In this document: piece by piece, positions 19,078 to 27,701 of the stretch
Layout of the letters: every line of letters starts with the position of its first letter
Numbering within the stretch: position 1 is the stretch's first letter
Source: Bacillota bacterium
GTDB lineage: Bacteria; Bacillota; Clostridia; Lachnospirales; Lachnospiraceae
NCBI GenBank assembly: GCA_023414355.1
Contig: JAEZOB010000055.1
Span: 79,875-143,874 of the forward strand
DNA length: 64,000 bases
Direction: 5' to 3'
Notes under the pieces: model-generated
Seen by the model: only the letters and a program-made list of their open reading frames with translations
Told to the model about the DNA's origin: nothing
Databases searched by the model: none
Position numbers and translations under genes: made by a program

Positions 19078-20118
19078 ATGCCTTGGTGTCCAAAATGCAA
19101 TGCAGAATATCAGGAGGGATTTACCGTATGCTCCGACTGTGGAGTCGAACTGGTGGAAAGTCTTGAGGAAGAAGAAATACTTGTGCCCTTCTTTCAGGCA
19201 GAAGATAAAAAGATTGCAGATAAGCTGGCAAGTTTCTATCAATATTCTAACATGCCTTCCAGTGTAACCTTTGATGAAGAAAATGAGCTTTATATCGTAA
19301 ATATTCCGCCAAAAGCGGAAAAAGAAGCAAGAAAGCTTTATCAGGCCTTCTACTTTGTGGAACGCGATAATATCGCCAATGGACTGTACGATGATGATAA
19401 CGCAGAGGATAAAGAAAGTACTGATGAAACAGTACCCTCTGAAGACAATCTATCCGAGAAGGTCTTACCTGCAGAGGAAGCTGATCAGACAACCGAGAAT
19501 TCCGAAGAAGGACCTGAAATTGAGCTATTCGACGGTGAATTCAATGAGGATGAGCTATATGAGGAGGAAGCCGAGGTATACACTCCAAAAGCAAAACCTG
19601 CTAAGGTCAAAGTGGCTGATGAAGCAGATACTGACATCGAGCCTGAGGAGGATTCCAGAACTTATGTGATGAAGGCTGATAAATATAAGGATCTTGCAGG
19701 AACCGTATGGATTTTCCTTTTCTTCGGCATTGCCGGATTAATATTCGTGCTACTGAATGTCTTCGGTATTCTGACCGTATTTAATGGTTGGCTTCCAAAT
19801 ACCATCATGGGTATCCTGTTCCTCTTCTTCCTATATGTTGGTATCAGCACTAGTCAGAAGGCGAAAAAGCTTCGTTCCGAAATCTCTGCTGAGAACGAAA
19901 TGACCGAGAAAATCAACTCCTGGTTCCGGGAGCATTTTACTGATGAATTCGTTGCATCCCTATATAACAATACGATTTCAGAGGAACTCAATTATATTAA
20001 GCTGACTGATACTGTCAAGGATCTGCTGTTGAAGGATTTCGGTCCCCAGAACCTTGCTTATCTTGATCGTCTGATTGAGGATTATTATAATAATAACTTC
20101 GATCAGGTCGTAATATAA
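19078..20118 (+). CDS. zinc-ribbon membrane protein, unknown function
   Basis: About 346 residues. An N-terminal zinc ribbon (CPKC at residues 4-7, CSDC at about 19-22) is followed by a folded stretch with DUF2007-like spacing, then about 110 very acidic, low-complexity residues, two transmembrane helices (about 205-250) and a C-terminal soluble domain of about 80 residues. The frame runs back to 18922, but the extra N terminus is hydrophobic and unlike a zinc-ribbon lead; GGAG 8 nt before the ATG at 19078 and the start MPWCPKC support the shorter form. It lies 185 bp after tyrS. No function can be assigned. Confidence 0.7.
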   Translation: MPWCPKCNAEYQEGFTVCSDCGVELVESLEEEEILVPFFQAEDKKIADKLASFYQYSNMPSSVTFDEENELYIVNIPPKAEKEARKLYQAFYFVERDNIANGLYDDDNAEDKESTDETVPSEDNLSEKVLPAEEADQTTENSEEGPEIELFDGEFNEDELYEEEAEVYTPKAKPAKVKVADEADTDIEPEEDSRTYVMKADKYKDLAGTVWIFLFFGIAGLIFVLLNVFGILTVFNGWLPNTIMGILFLFFLYVGISTSQKAKKLRSEISAENEMTEKINSWFREHFTDEFVASLYNNTISEELNYIKLTDTVKDLLLKDFGPQNLAYLDRLIEDYYNNNFDQVVI

Positions 20119-20180
20119 CCGTTTATTTAGTACGTTAACATCCAATCAGAACATCATATTCGTGTGTAATAAAATACTTA

Positions 20181-20224
20181 ACCCGCAGTCATCCAATATT
20201 TCGTGTTGACTGCGGGTATTTTAT
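20181..20224. terminator. bidirectional terminator between convergent genes
   Basis: Perfect 11-bp stem ACCCGCAGTCA (20181-20191) / TGACTGCGGGT (20207-20217) with a 15-nt loop. It is followed by ATTTTAT on the + strand and preceded by AATAAAATACTTA, so it can serve both the zinc-ribbon gene and the convergent leucine-rich-repeat gene. Confidence 0.8.
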
Positions 20225-20266
20225 ATTGTTACTAGTATGATGATTTATAAAGCTTGCCATACTTAA

Positions 20267-21685
20267 TTATCGTTCAATTAATTCATATTCTATCCCCCAG
20301 GATCGCAATGCTTCCTTATAGGCTTTCGACTTGCCCTTAGGAATGTATACGCTCGCTGGCATTCCACCAAACCAGAAGGGCTTTTCCCCTGTTAACTCAG
20401 GAGGATCGCCTTTGAATTCAACACAATAGGAATTATTTGCATCTCGATGGAACTTTTTCAGGCTTTTTGGCAAAATCACTCTATAAGGTATCCCATCTCC
20501 GCCCATATCAATATCTAAGGAACCTTCTGCGGCATATTCCACCCCTTCAGGTACGACTACTTCCTCAAAACTATTCTTTGCATACAATAAGGTTTTGCCA
20601 TCCTTCGTAAAGAGCCAGCCATTTTCATCATTTTTATAATATTGATTAGCTTCGTCTACAATTACGTCACATAATGCTGGCGAAAAATCAATAGTAATGG
20701 GATGTTCTCCGATTTTCTCGACAGAGGCAGGGATCTTGATGGTATTGATAGGGTCTTCAAGGACGATACAATAATACCCGATTTCTTCTAGCCCCTTTGG
20801 CAGCTCTAAACATCCATCCGCTCCTCCTGCTCCTAACTCATCACTGCAAGACCAATAATTTAACGCATAATCCCCCAGCTTTTTAACTGTGGATGGCAGA
20901 TTGCTGGCGATACCCTCAAGAGCATAATCCCCAATTACTTCAAGACCTTCATTCAGCTTCAACGTGACAGCATCACAACCACTCCAGCCCTGATCAAATG
21001 AATTCTCACCGATAGTTTTGATGGTAGAAGGCAGAGTAATTTCTATTCTATAGGTATCAATGTCTGAAGTATAACCACAATAATTGAAAGCCGCCTTCTC
21101 TATCATAGTTCGACCTTCTTCAAATGTGATACACATCGGCCCAATTTGCTGAAACGCACTTTCATCAAGCTTTACATCCTTCGGAATGCAAAGTGACACC
21201 TTCTTCATATTCTTTACATCTGCTTCCTCACCAAGCGAAAACGCATTCGATCCGATTTCAGTAATCCCTTCCGGTATTGTAATCGTCCTTTCTGAATTAT
21301 AACCTCCGATATACTGAACAATCTTGTTTCCTTCGATGATAAAGTCCTTACTTGTATTTATCTCGTTATTCTTATCTTCTTCCTTTGCTTCGTTCGTATC
21401 TACTTTCTTCGCATCATTCTTATCTACATTTTTATCTATGTTCTTATCTATATTCTCATTTGCGTTCTCGCATATATTCTCATCTTCGTTACCAGCGCCT
21501 AAAGGTTCCAATCCATCCTTTGTGTCTTGCTCCTCTCCTGAGGAATTCATTGATATTGTTCCCTCTGTCTTTCTCTCCGATGTGCTTTGTTTGCCATCCT
21601 TCATTTCATGATTCATCTTAATTATAAATAACAATGATAATAATAAAATACCCGCAAGTATTACTACTACATATCTTAATTTCAT
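20267..21685 (-). CDS. BspA-type leucine-rich repeat surface protein (LRR_5)
   Basis: About 472 residues. An N-terminal hydrophobic segment (LRYVVVILAGILLLSLLFII) acts as signal anchor. It is followed by a low-complexity region around residues 65-110 of alternating N, D, K and E with short repeats such as NIDKNIDKNVDKND, then six to eight LRR_5 units (for example ITIPEGITEIGSNAF and LPSTIKTIGENSFD). Such proteins are usually surface-displayed and mediate binding; here no anchor other than the N-terminal helix is seen. The start is ambiguous: GTG at 21697 is only 1-2 nt from GGGGAG, whereas ATG at 21685 is 13 nt away. Confidence 0.8.
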   Translation of the reverse strand: MKLRYVVVILAGILLLSLLFIIKMNHEMKDGKQSTSERKTEGTISMNSSGEEQDTKDGLEPLGAGNEDENICENANENIDKNIDKNVDKNDAKKVDTNEAKEEDKNNEINTSKDFIIEGNKIVQYIGGYNSERTITIPEGITEIGSNAFSLGEEADVKNMKKVSLCIPKDVKLDESAFQQIGPMCITFEEGRTMIEKAAFNYCGYTSDIDTYRIEITLPSTIKTIGENSFDQGWSGCDAVTLKLNEGLEVIGDYALEGIASNLPSTVKKLGDYALNYWSCSDELGAGGADGCLELPKGLEEIGYYCIVLEDPINTIKIPASVEKIGEHPITIDFSPALCDVIVDEANQYYKNDENGWLFTKDGKTLLYAKNSFEEVVVPEGVEYAAEGSLDIDMGGDGIPYRVILPKSLKKFHRDANNSYCVEFKGDPPELTGEKPFWFGGMPASVYIPKGKSKAYKEALRSWGIEYELIER

Positions 21686-21844
21686 ACCTTTACTCACTCT
21701 CCCCTGTTAATCACCATATGACGCAAATATCTACCTCTTTTCCAAACAGTATCCATATATTACCACACCCATAGGATGAATTCTACTATTTTCTTCGGGA
21801 GCTATTAAATCTTTCATAATTGTCGACTCTTTACCTCTGAACGG

Positions 21845-21872
21845 TTGACATTTCCTTCTGGTATGGTATACT
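21845..21872 (+). promoter_or_regulatory. sigma-A-type promoter of birA
   Basis: TTGACA at 21845-21850, a 16-bp spacer, and TATACT at 21867-21872, 30 bp before the birA ATG. Confidence 0.7.
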
Positions 21873-21902
21873 AAAGCATCATATGTGATAAGGACGTATT
21901 CC

Positions 21903-22880
21903 ATGGAATTAAAATATCAGGTACTTAGAATTTTAGAAGAAAACCGTGGCAGCTCTGTCAATGGGATGAAGCTCGCCAAAGATCTCTTTGTTACACGAAG
22001 TGCCATCTGGAAAGCTATGAAAGCCTTACAAAAGGATGGATACCGGATTGAAGCCGTACCGAATAAAGGCTATTGTCTGCTAACCGATAATGACATTATT
22101 TCTGCTGAAAGTATCACGCCATACCTGACAGGTAATGCGAGAAGCTTTCAGCTCGACGTAAGACAGACAGTCACCTCTACCAATACCGTTGCGAAAGAGC
22201 TTGCTGTAAAGGGTGCAAAAGAAGGTACCGTCATTCTTGCCAGGGAACAGTCGGAAGGCAGAGGCCGAATGGGGCGCAGCTTCTATTCTCCGATGGCTTC
22301 GGGAGTATACTTTACTTTGATTCTTAGACCAACCCTTAATCTTGAGGACTCCCTTCTGATTACGACAGCTGCTGCTGTTGCAGTGGTGAAAGCAATTGAG
22401 GCTGTTGCCGGGATCAAGGCAGGGATAAAGTGGGTAAATGATGTCTTTGTTGGCGGAAAGAAGGTCTGCGGAATTCTGACAGAAGCTTCATTAAACTTTG
22501 AAAGCGGTGGTCTGGAATATGCGGTCGTCGGAATAGGCATCAATATCGAAACAAGCAATTTTCCGAAAGACCTTACCCAGATCGCAGGTTCTCTCTTCTC
22601 GGATAAACCGTCGGACAAGCCGGTTACCTCTATGTTGGTAGCGGAAGTTCTGAATAACATGGCTGAATGCATGGATACCCTCACCGATAAGAAATATCTC
22701 GAGGAATACCGAAGTCATTCTTTCCTGATCGGGCAAGATATTCTTGTATTGAAGGGTGCTGTAGCTATCCCTGCCAAGGCTGTTACGATTGATGAAAAAG
22801 CTCGGCTTGTCGTAGAATATGAGGATAGTAGTAGGGAGGCCTTAAGCTCCGGAGAGGTCAGCGTAAGGATGAAGTCCTGA
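21903..22880 (+). CDS. birA: bifunctional biotin-protein ligase / biotin operon repressor
   Basis: About 325 residues. N-terminal winged helix at 1-60 (LAKDLFVTRSAIWKAMKAL); central ligase domain with the biotinyl-AMP loop GRGRMGRSF, catalytic lysine region GIKWVNDV and GIGINIET; and a C-terminal SH3-like domain. It activates biotin to biotinyl-AMP, transfers it to carrier proteins and, through the helix-turn-helix, represses biotin genes. The GTG at 21885 is upstream of the AAGGA, which points to the ATG at 21903. bioY follows, so import and ligation are linked. Confidence 0.92.
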   Translation: MELKYQVLRILEENRGSSVNGMKLAKDLFVTRSAIWKAMKALQKDGYRIEAVPNKGYCLLTDNDIISAESITPYLTGNARSFQLDVRQTVTSTNTVAKELAVKGAKEGTVILAREQSEGRGRMGRSFYSPMASGVYFTLILRPTLNLEDSLLITTAAAVAVVKAIEAVAGIKAGIKWVNDVFVGGKKVCGILTEASLNFESGGLEYAVVGIGINIETSNFPKDLTQIAGSLFSDKPSDKPVTSMLVAEVLNNMAECMDTLTDKKYLEEYRSHSFLIGQDILVLKGAVAIPAKAVTIDEKARLVVEYEDSSREALSSGEVSVRMKS

Positions 22881-22944
22881 TTCGTGTCAGCTTTCAGCCT
22901 TCTACACATGTAGACAAAGAATACAACTATACTTCGAAAGGATC

Positions 22945-22967
22945 GTATATAGATTTAAGCTATATAC
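22945..22967 (+). promoter_or_regulatory. small palindrome just upstream of bioY
   Basis: Perfect inverted repeat GTATATAG (22945-22952), 7-nt spacer, CTATATAC (22960-22967), ending 10 bp before the bioY start. It could be an operator, possibly for BirA, or a hairpin masking the ribosome binding site. It does not match the known BirA operator consensus well. Confidence 0.35.
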
Positions 22968-22977
22968 CTGTAGGATT

Positions 22978-23547
22978 ATGAATCAAACACAAACATCTCA
23001 AACTAGAGTTCAAAGAATCAAGACCAGAGATCTGGTACTAACCGGAATGTTTACAGCAATCATCTGTGTTCTGTCACAGATCTCCATCCCTGTTCCTCCC
23101 ATCCCCTTTACTTTAGGTCTACTAGCCATCTTTTTGACTGGTGCACTGTTGCCCCCCAGGTATGCTTTCCTTTCAGTAATAGCTTATCTTCTGCTGGGTG
23201 CATTCGGGGTACCTGTATTTACAGGCTTCAAAGGCGGTTTACAGAACCTAACCGGTATGACCGGAGGTTATCTGGCTGCTTATCCGATTATGGCCTTTAT
23301 CGTTGCACTCAGCTGTAAGCTAATTAAGAAGCATAAGATACTCGCCCTGGCAGTCGGTATGACTACCGCATTGCTGGTCTGCTATCTGCTGGGAACTGCA
23401 TGGTTTACCGTAATTACGGACAAATCCTTCTATACTGCGTTAACGCTCTGCGTTTTCCCTTTCATCGCTTTTGATATTCTTAAAATAGTACTAGCCATTT
23501 CCTTCAGTCTGGTATTAAAAAAAAGCGTGATGAAGAACCTATGGTAA
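22978..23547 (+). CDS. bioY: biotin ECF transporter S component BioY
   Basis: 189-residue membrane protein with five or six helices and BioY signatures: ISIPVPPIPFTLGLLAIFL near residues 38-56 and GGLQNLTGMTGGYLAAYPI near 82-102. It is the biotin-binding subunit of an energy-coupling-factor importer whose EcfAAT module must lie elsewhere. It starts 97 bp after birA and ends in a strong terminator, so birA-bioY form a compact biotin-salvage unit. No biotin synthesis genes are nearby. Confidence 0.93.
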   Translation: MNQTQTSQTRVQRIKTRDLVLTGMFTAIICVLSQISIPVPPIPFTLGLLAIFLTGALLPPRYAFLSVIAYLLLGAFGVPVFTGFKGGLQNLTGMTGGYLAAYPIMAFIVALSCKLIKKHKILALAVGMTTALLVCYLLGTAWFTVITDKSFYTALTLCVFPFIAFDILKIVLAISFSLVLKKSVMKNLW

Positions 23548-23555
23548 TAAAGAAA

Positions 23556-23586
23556 GCGGACGATGATCCAGATCGTCCGCTTTTTT
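23556..23586 (+). terminator. terminator of bioY
   Basis: Perfect 9-bp stem GCGGACGAT / ATCGTCCGC (23556-23564 and 23572-23580) followed by six T. Confidence 0.92.
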
Positions 23587-23669
23587 ATACATTATAACAT
23601 TATTACAAAAATCTAATATGACAGCTCTATCCAAATAGAAGCAAGTCATTTATTCTCAATAGTTTCGTT

Positions 23670-26600
23670 CTACATTGGCTCGAACAACTCTTCCAGCTCT
23701 TGTTTCGTCAGGGAATTGATAAAGACCTCCTTGGAGCTGATAATGGAGTCAGAAAGCTCCTTCTTCTTCCGCTGCAGTTTAAATATCTTCTCTTCTATCG
23801 TTCCTTTGGTTATCAGCTTCATCACATGAACCTTATTCTGTTGACCAATTCTGTAGGCACGGTCTGTCGCCTGATCCTCCACAGCGGGATTCCACCAAGG
23901 GTCATAATGGATTACCGTATCGGCTCCGGTTAAGTTAAGTCCCGTTCCTCCCGCTTTTAATGAGATTAGGAATACCTTGCCCTCACCGTTGTTAAAGCGT
24001 TTCACGTATTCATTTCTGTCCTGGGTCGGAGTTGATCCCTCCAGGTAAAAATACGGAATATCCAGATCATTCAATTCACCTTCGATAATCCGAAGCATGG
24101 AAGTGAATTGTGAAAACACCAGAATACGATGATCATTGGCAATCGCCTCCGGTATAATCTCCATCAACAGTTCCAGCTTACCGCTTCCTCCCTGGTAATT
24201 CTCCAGGAAGGTAGAAGGATGACAGCAGATCTGGCGAAGTCTTGTGAGTGCAGCAAGAATCTTGATCCTGTTCTTCTCTACACCGCTTTCCTCTATCTCG
24301 GAATGAAGCTCACTACGGATATTCTCAAGGAATGATAAGTAAACCAGCCTCTGGCCTTCTGAAAGATCCGTCAGCATCTTCGTCTCATACTTATCCGGTA
24401 ACTCTGTCAGTACATCCTTCTTCATACGCCGCAATATAAAAGGTTCAATATGCTGATGCAGGTCACTGAGTGCCTTCTCGTCCTCCTTCATGATCGGCTT
24501 TTCATATAATTCAACAAACCGGCTGTGGGTATACAGATACTCCGGCATGATAAAGTCAAAGATGGACCACAGCTCGGATAAGCTGTTCTCAATCGGTGTA
24601 CCGGTAAGCGCAAACCGGTGCTTTGCACGCAGTCGCTTTACCGATTTGGCATTCAAGGAGGAATCATTTTTGATAAACTGAGCTTCATCGATGAAAACCG
24701 TATGGAATTCCAGCTTCTCATAAATATTAATGTCTCTTCTGATCAAAGGATAGGAGGTAATGAGTACATCATAGTTCTTATAGCTTTCAATTGCCTCCTG
24801 ACGTTCCGACGGATTTCCCGTGATTACCAATGCTTTAATCATTGGAGCAAAGTTTTCAATCTCATCCTGCCAGTTATAAATCAGGGAGGTAGGGCAAACA
24901 ATCAGATGATGCTCCCTCTTCCCGAACATAACCTCGGAGGCAATATAAACGATGGATTGCAGGGTTTTACCAAGACCCATATCATCCGCCAGAATACCTC
25001 CAAGCTCGTTATCAGCCAAAGTCTTCAACCACTTATATCCTGTCAGCTGATAGGGTCTTAATTCCGCCAGTATTCCGTCCGGTAACAGATACTCTGTCCT
25101 GGAAGGATTTAGGATCTTCTCTGTCAACACCATAAAATCCCGATCCCGCTCAAAGACAAATTCGTGGTCAGAAAATGCCTTCTCAAGGTATAATGCATTC
25201 TGCTTCTCCAGAAGCATCGCATCTTCTTTCATATTCTTGTCCTTGATATGCAGAGAGCTTAAGATATGGGATACTTCATCGACAGTCTTGTCTTCAAGAT
25301 TGATAAAGCTTCCGTTCTTCAGTCTGTAATACTTCTTCTTAATCTGATAGGAATGCAGCAGCTCCTTGAGTTCTTCCTTCGGAACCTCATCAAAGGATAA
25401 GTCCAGCTCCAGCATATTAAATTCCGAATTAATTCGGACTCCTGCCTTAAAGCTCCCCGGAGCACGAATTCCCAGACGTCTAAAGTCCTCAGAATAAAAC
25501 AGATTTGCCTTATCCTCCAGCTCCATGACGGTGCCGGACAGAAAATCATAGATTTTATCCTCATCCTTCAGCAGGTAGAAATTCTTATAAGGAACGAAGC
25601 CAAGTCTCAGCAGCTCCGATATAATCGCATCCTCCTTCTCCCTCTGGCGGACGATGATATAGGAGCCTGCAGCAGCATTTCCGAAGGAATTGAATTCATA
25701 CTCACCGTATTTATATTTGAGTTCTGCTTTGATTCCGGTCTTATATTTATCAAAGTAAAGCTTAGCTTCCATATCACAGGTGATATAACGACTTTTTAGC
25801 TCCTCTGGTACATCGAGAACCATGGTCTCACTAATTCTCGGTAACACATGCTCCAAAAAGCTTGTCTTGGAGTCACCGCGGAAGGTCATAGGATCCTTAT
25901 CCTTCCCAAGACTGTTATAAAAAGGCTTAAAATTTCGGATAAATTTTTTATCAGGAAGATAAATCGCACCATCAAAATATAGAAGCTCTCCGGTCTCAGA
26001 CAGCGGCAATACCGCTTCTTTTCCCTGATAATCTACTGAGATGGCTTCCTCATCGAGGGACAACTGATAGGAAATCACCGGGTTCCCCTTAATAAACACC
26101 ACATCTGTATAGGTTTTTCCGTACAGCTCCAGCGTAAAGCCTTTCTCCTTAAGAATATCGAACAGCTTGATCAGCATATTCTTCGTGATGAACATCTGCG
26201 ATTTCGAAAATATTTTTGAGAAATGCGTGCTGTCTATCACTTCCTGTATTTCATAAACACCGAGCAGATAATCCAGAAGCTCGAGAGATATTGTATCAAA
26301 GGTGCTCTCTCCATTTACATATTTAAATTCCTTACCTATGGCAAAGCTCTCATGATGATAAAGATCGGAAAGAAATTTCTTAATTGTCTGAATCTTATAT
26401 TTCCTGCTGCTTCCTCCGTGCAGGGAAACCAAAGCCCTGCCGCTCTCTCCCTTTAGAATGGAAGGAATGCTGATTGTTACATCGATCTGAAATGTCTCAC
26501 CAACTAGAACTGTATCCTCCTGAGACATAAAGTAGTCTAACAGCTGCATTACTTTACGCTCTTCCGGACTTTTTGATTCGGACATTAGGGAACGTTCCTG

Positions 26601-26882
26601 ATATTTCAGAACAAATAATAGTGCTGCGACTACATGCTTGCAGGCCCCCTGATCCTTCAGCCTGGAAGGACAATTACAGCTATAATCAAAGGAACCATCC
26701 TCCTGTTCGTCGATCGTAACAGAATAATTATAGTTCCCTTTTACAGTCAACCGATACTGTTTACTGGCATTGGAATAAGTAGCATTAATGATCCGGTTAT
26801 CTTTATAATATTGCAAACCGCGAGCATAGATAGTATCATTGGATGCTAAGTTTCTTATTCCTGTACGCGAAATTTGAATCAT
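23670..26882 (-). CDS. SWIM/SNF2-family DEAD-box-like helicase
   Basis: About 1,070 residues. An N-terminal SWIM zinc finger (CNCPSRLKDQGACKH near 55-75) is followed by a long SNF2-helicase-associated region and a C-terminal SNF2 ATPase of about 450 residues. The ATPase has Walker A ADDMGLGKTLQS around residue 620, Walker B VFIDEAQ, motif III ALTGTPIENS, and motifs V-VI LISLKAGGTGLNLTGADT and ATDRAYRIGQ. It is a double-stranded DNA translocase whose bacterial role is poorly defined. The frame extends to 26951, but AAAGG near the ATG at 26882 and the -10 at 26958 rule out the longer form. Confidence 0.9.
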   Translation of the reverse strand: MIQISRTGIRNLASNDTIYARGLQYYKDNRIINATYSNASKQYRLTVKGNYNYSVTIDEQEDGSFDYSCNCPSRLKDQGACKHVVAALLFVLKYQERSLMSESKSPEERKVMQLLDYFMSQEDTVLVGETFQIDVTISIPSILKGESGRALVSLHGGSSRKYKIQTIKKFLSDLYHHESFAIGKEFKYVNGESTFDTISLELLDYLLGVYEIQEVIDSTHFSKIFSKSQMFITKNMLIKLFDILKEKGFTLELYGKTYTDVVFIKGNPVISYQLSLDEEAISVDYQGKEAVLPLSETGELLYFDGAIYLPDKKFIRNFKPFYNSLGKDKDPMTFRGDSKTSFLEHVLPRISETMVLDVPEELKSRYITCDMEAKLYFDKYKTGIKAELKYKYGEYEFNSFGNAAAGSYIIVRQREKEDAIISELLRLGFVPYKNFYLLKDEDKIYDFLSGTVMELEDKANLFYSEDFRRLGIRAPGSFKAGVRINSEFNMLELDLSFDEVPKEELKELLHSYQIKKKYYRLKNGSFINLEDKTVDEVSHILSSLHIKDKNMKEDAMLLEKQNALYLEKAFSDHEFVFERDRDFMVLTEKILNPSRTEYLLPDGILAELRPYQLTGYKWLKTLADNELGGILADDMGLGKTLQSIVYIASEVMFGKREHHLIVCPTSLIYNWQDEIENFAPMIKALVITGNPSERQEAIESYKNYDVLITSYPLIRRDINIYEKLEFHTVFIDEAQFIKNDSSLNAKSVKRLRAKHRFALTGTPIENSLSELWSIFDFIMPEYLYTHSRFVELYEKPIMKEDEKALSDLHQHIEPFILRRMKKDVLTELPDKYETKMLTDLSEGQRLVYLSFLENIRSELHSEIEESGVEKNRIKILAALTRLRQICCHPSTFLENYQGGSGKLELLMEIIPEAIANDHRILVFSQFTSMLRIIEGELNDLDIPYFYLEGSTPTQDRNEYVKRFNNGEGKVFLISLKAGGTGLNLTGADTVIHYDPWWNPAVEDQATDRAYRIGQQNKVHVMKLITKGTIEEKIFKLQRKKKELSDSIISSKEVFINSLTKQELEELFEPM

Positions 26883-26957
26883 ATACGCACACCTTTCCTG
26901 TTTTGTAGCAAGGATTAAAATGTCAAAAAGTGCCTTAACCACTTTAATCATCTAATA

Positions 26958-26987
26958 ATTATACCACACAAGAAAGGAGTTGTGCAA
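26958..26987 (-). promoter_or_regulatory. promoter of the SNF2 helicase gene
   Basis: On the minus strand TTGCAC (26987-26982), an 18-bp spacer, and TATAAT (26963-26958). It lies just downstream of the terminator at 27010-27053, so the helicase does not need the upstream transcript. Confidence 0.65.
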
Positions 26988-27009
26988 AATATTTCGTTGA
27001 TTTTAAGCC

Positions 27010-27053
27010 AAAAAGAAGAGAGTATTCTATCTGTCCAAGACGAATACTCTCTT
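27010..27053 (-). terminator. terminator of the candidate RNA gene
   Basis: Perfect 12-bp stem AAGAGAGTATTC / GAATACTCTCTT (27016-27027 and 27042-27053), then C and five T on the minus strand. The only transcript it can end is one from 27060-27460, since no plus-strand gene precedes it. Confidence 0.8.
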
Positions 27054-27427
27054 ATTCTATTAAATTAATCATTCATTATTGTGGTACGTCCCATCTCATT
27101 TTCAGAAAAGCTTTGAAATTAATCACAAAGCACACGGTGGTCAGTACCAACCCGAGATTCTGTTTGAGGTGTTCCAACTAATGTGTTTGGTGGCTTGTAC
27201 CGTCCTTTCTTTCATATTTGCGTTGAGGTGTTACACTAACTTTTTCGGTGGTTTGTACCATCCTTTCTGCAAGATTTCAATCTATATATATTGTAATCCT
27301 TCAAAGTTCTGAAGGTAATTACCAGGTTCTTTTGTAATCAGCCTTATGTTTTCAATGGACTCATCCCTTTCCTATAGATTAGCAACCCTGTCCGTTTGCT
27401 TAGTATCTTTTCTTTTCTCTTATCTAT
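27010..27427 (-). ncRNA. candidate independent structured RNA, about 415 nt, unknown family
   Basis: A complete transcription unit without a convincing reading frame. It has a strong promoter at 27434-27462, a perfect 12-bp terminator at 27010-27053, and an 800-bp gene gap around it. The 5' part can form ATAGAT/ATCTAT, AGCAA/TTGCT and CCTTCA/TGAAGG hairpins. The 3' part has two close and one looser copy of a 45-58-bp unit, each centred on a TGGTAC..ACCACC hairpin (27255, 27197, 27144, all approximate) with GAAAGGAYGGTAC at the start and ACACCTCAA at the end of the first two. The longest reading frames are about 25 codons without good ribosome binding sites. I do not recognise it as 6S, tmRNA, RNase P, SRP RNA or a known riboswitch. 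Confidence 0.5.
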
Positions 27428-27433
27428 GAGTTA

Positions 27434-27462
27434 ATTTTACAATGTAACAGGTCTTTTGTCAA
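27434..27462 (-). promoter_or_regulatory. strong promoter of the candidate RNA gene
   Basis: On the minus strand TTGACA (27462-27457), a 17-bp spacer, and TAAAAT (27439-27434). The predicted start is near 27427. From 27463 to 27701 I see no further gene, only AT-rich sequence that must hold the pyrB promoter. Confidence 0.7.
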
Positions 27463-27701
27463 TACTATTATCTGATAATTTAAATTAATTATTCGCATTG
27501 TCGTATTAATTTGTAATTGCAGGTCATATTTTACAGACATTGGTGGCAATTTCTAATATTTGGTCAAGCCTTGCTAATCAGCGACCCAAATTGAGAGACT
27601 TTAGATTTTTCAATTTTTCTGATTGTATTTTTGACGGTTTTATATTAAAATCTCTAGTTAAGGAAATGAGAAATCAACCTAATATCCTATGGAGGTAGTC
27701 T

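Noticed and set aside
27150..27280. tandem small peptide genes (about 25 codons each) in the repeat region of the candidate RNA
   Set aside because: The ATGs lack spaced ribosome binding sites and the repeat units do not keep the same reading frame (58- and 53-bp periods).
27463..27701. PyrR-dependent attenuator before pyrB
   Set aside because: No PyrR-binding loop or terminator/antiterminator pair could be seen; only AT-rich sequence.
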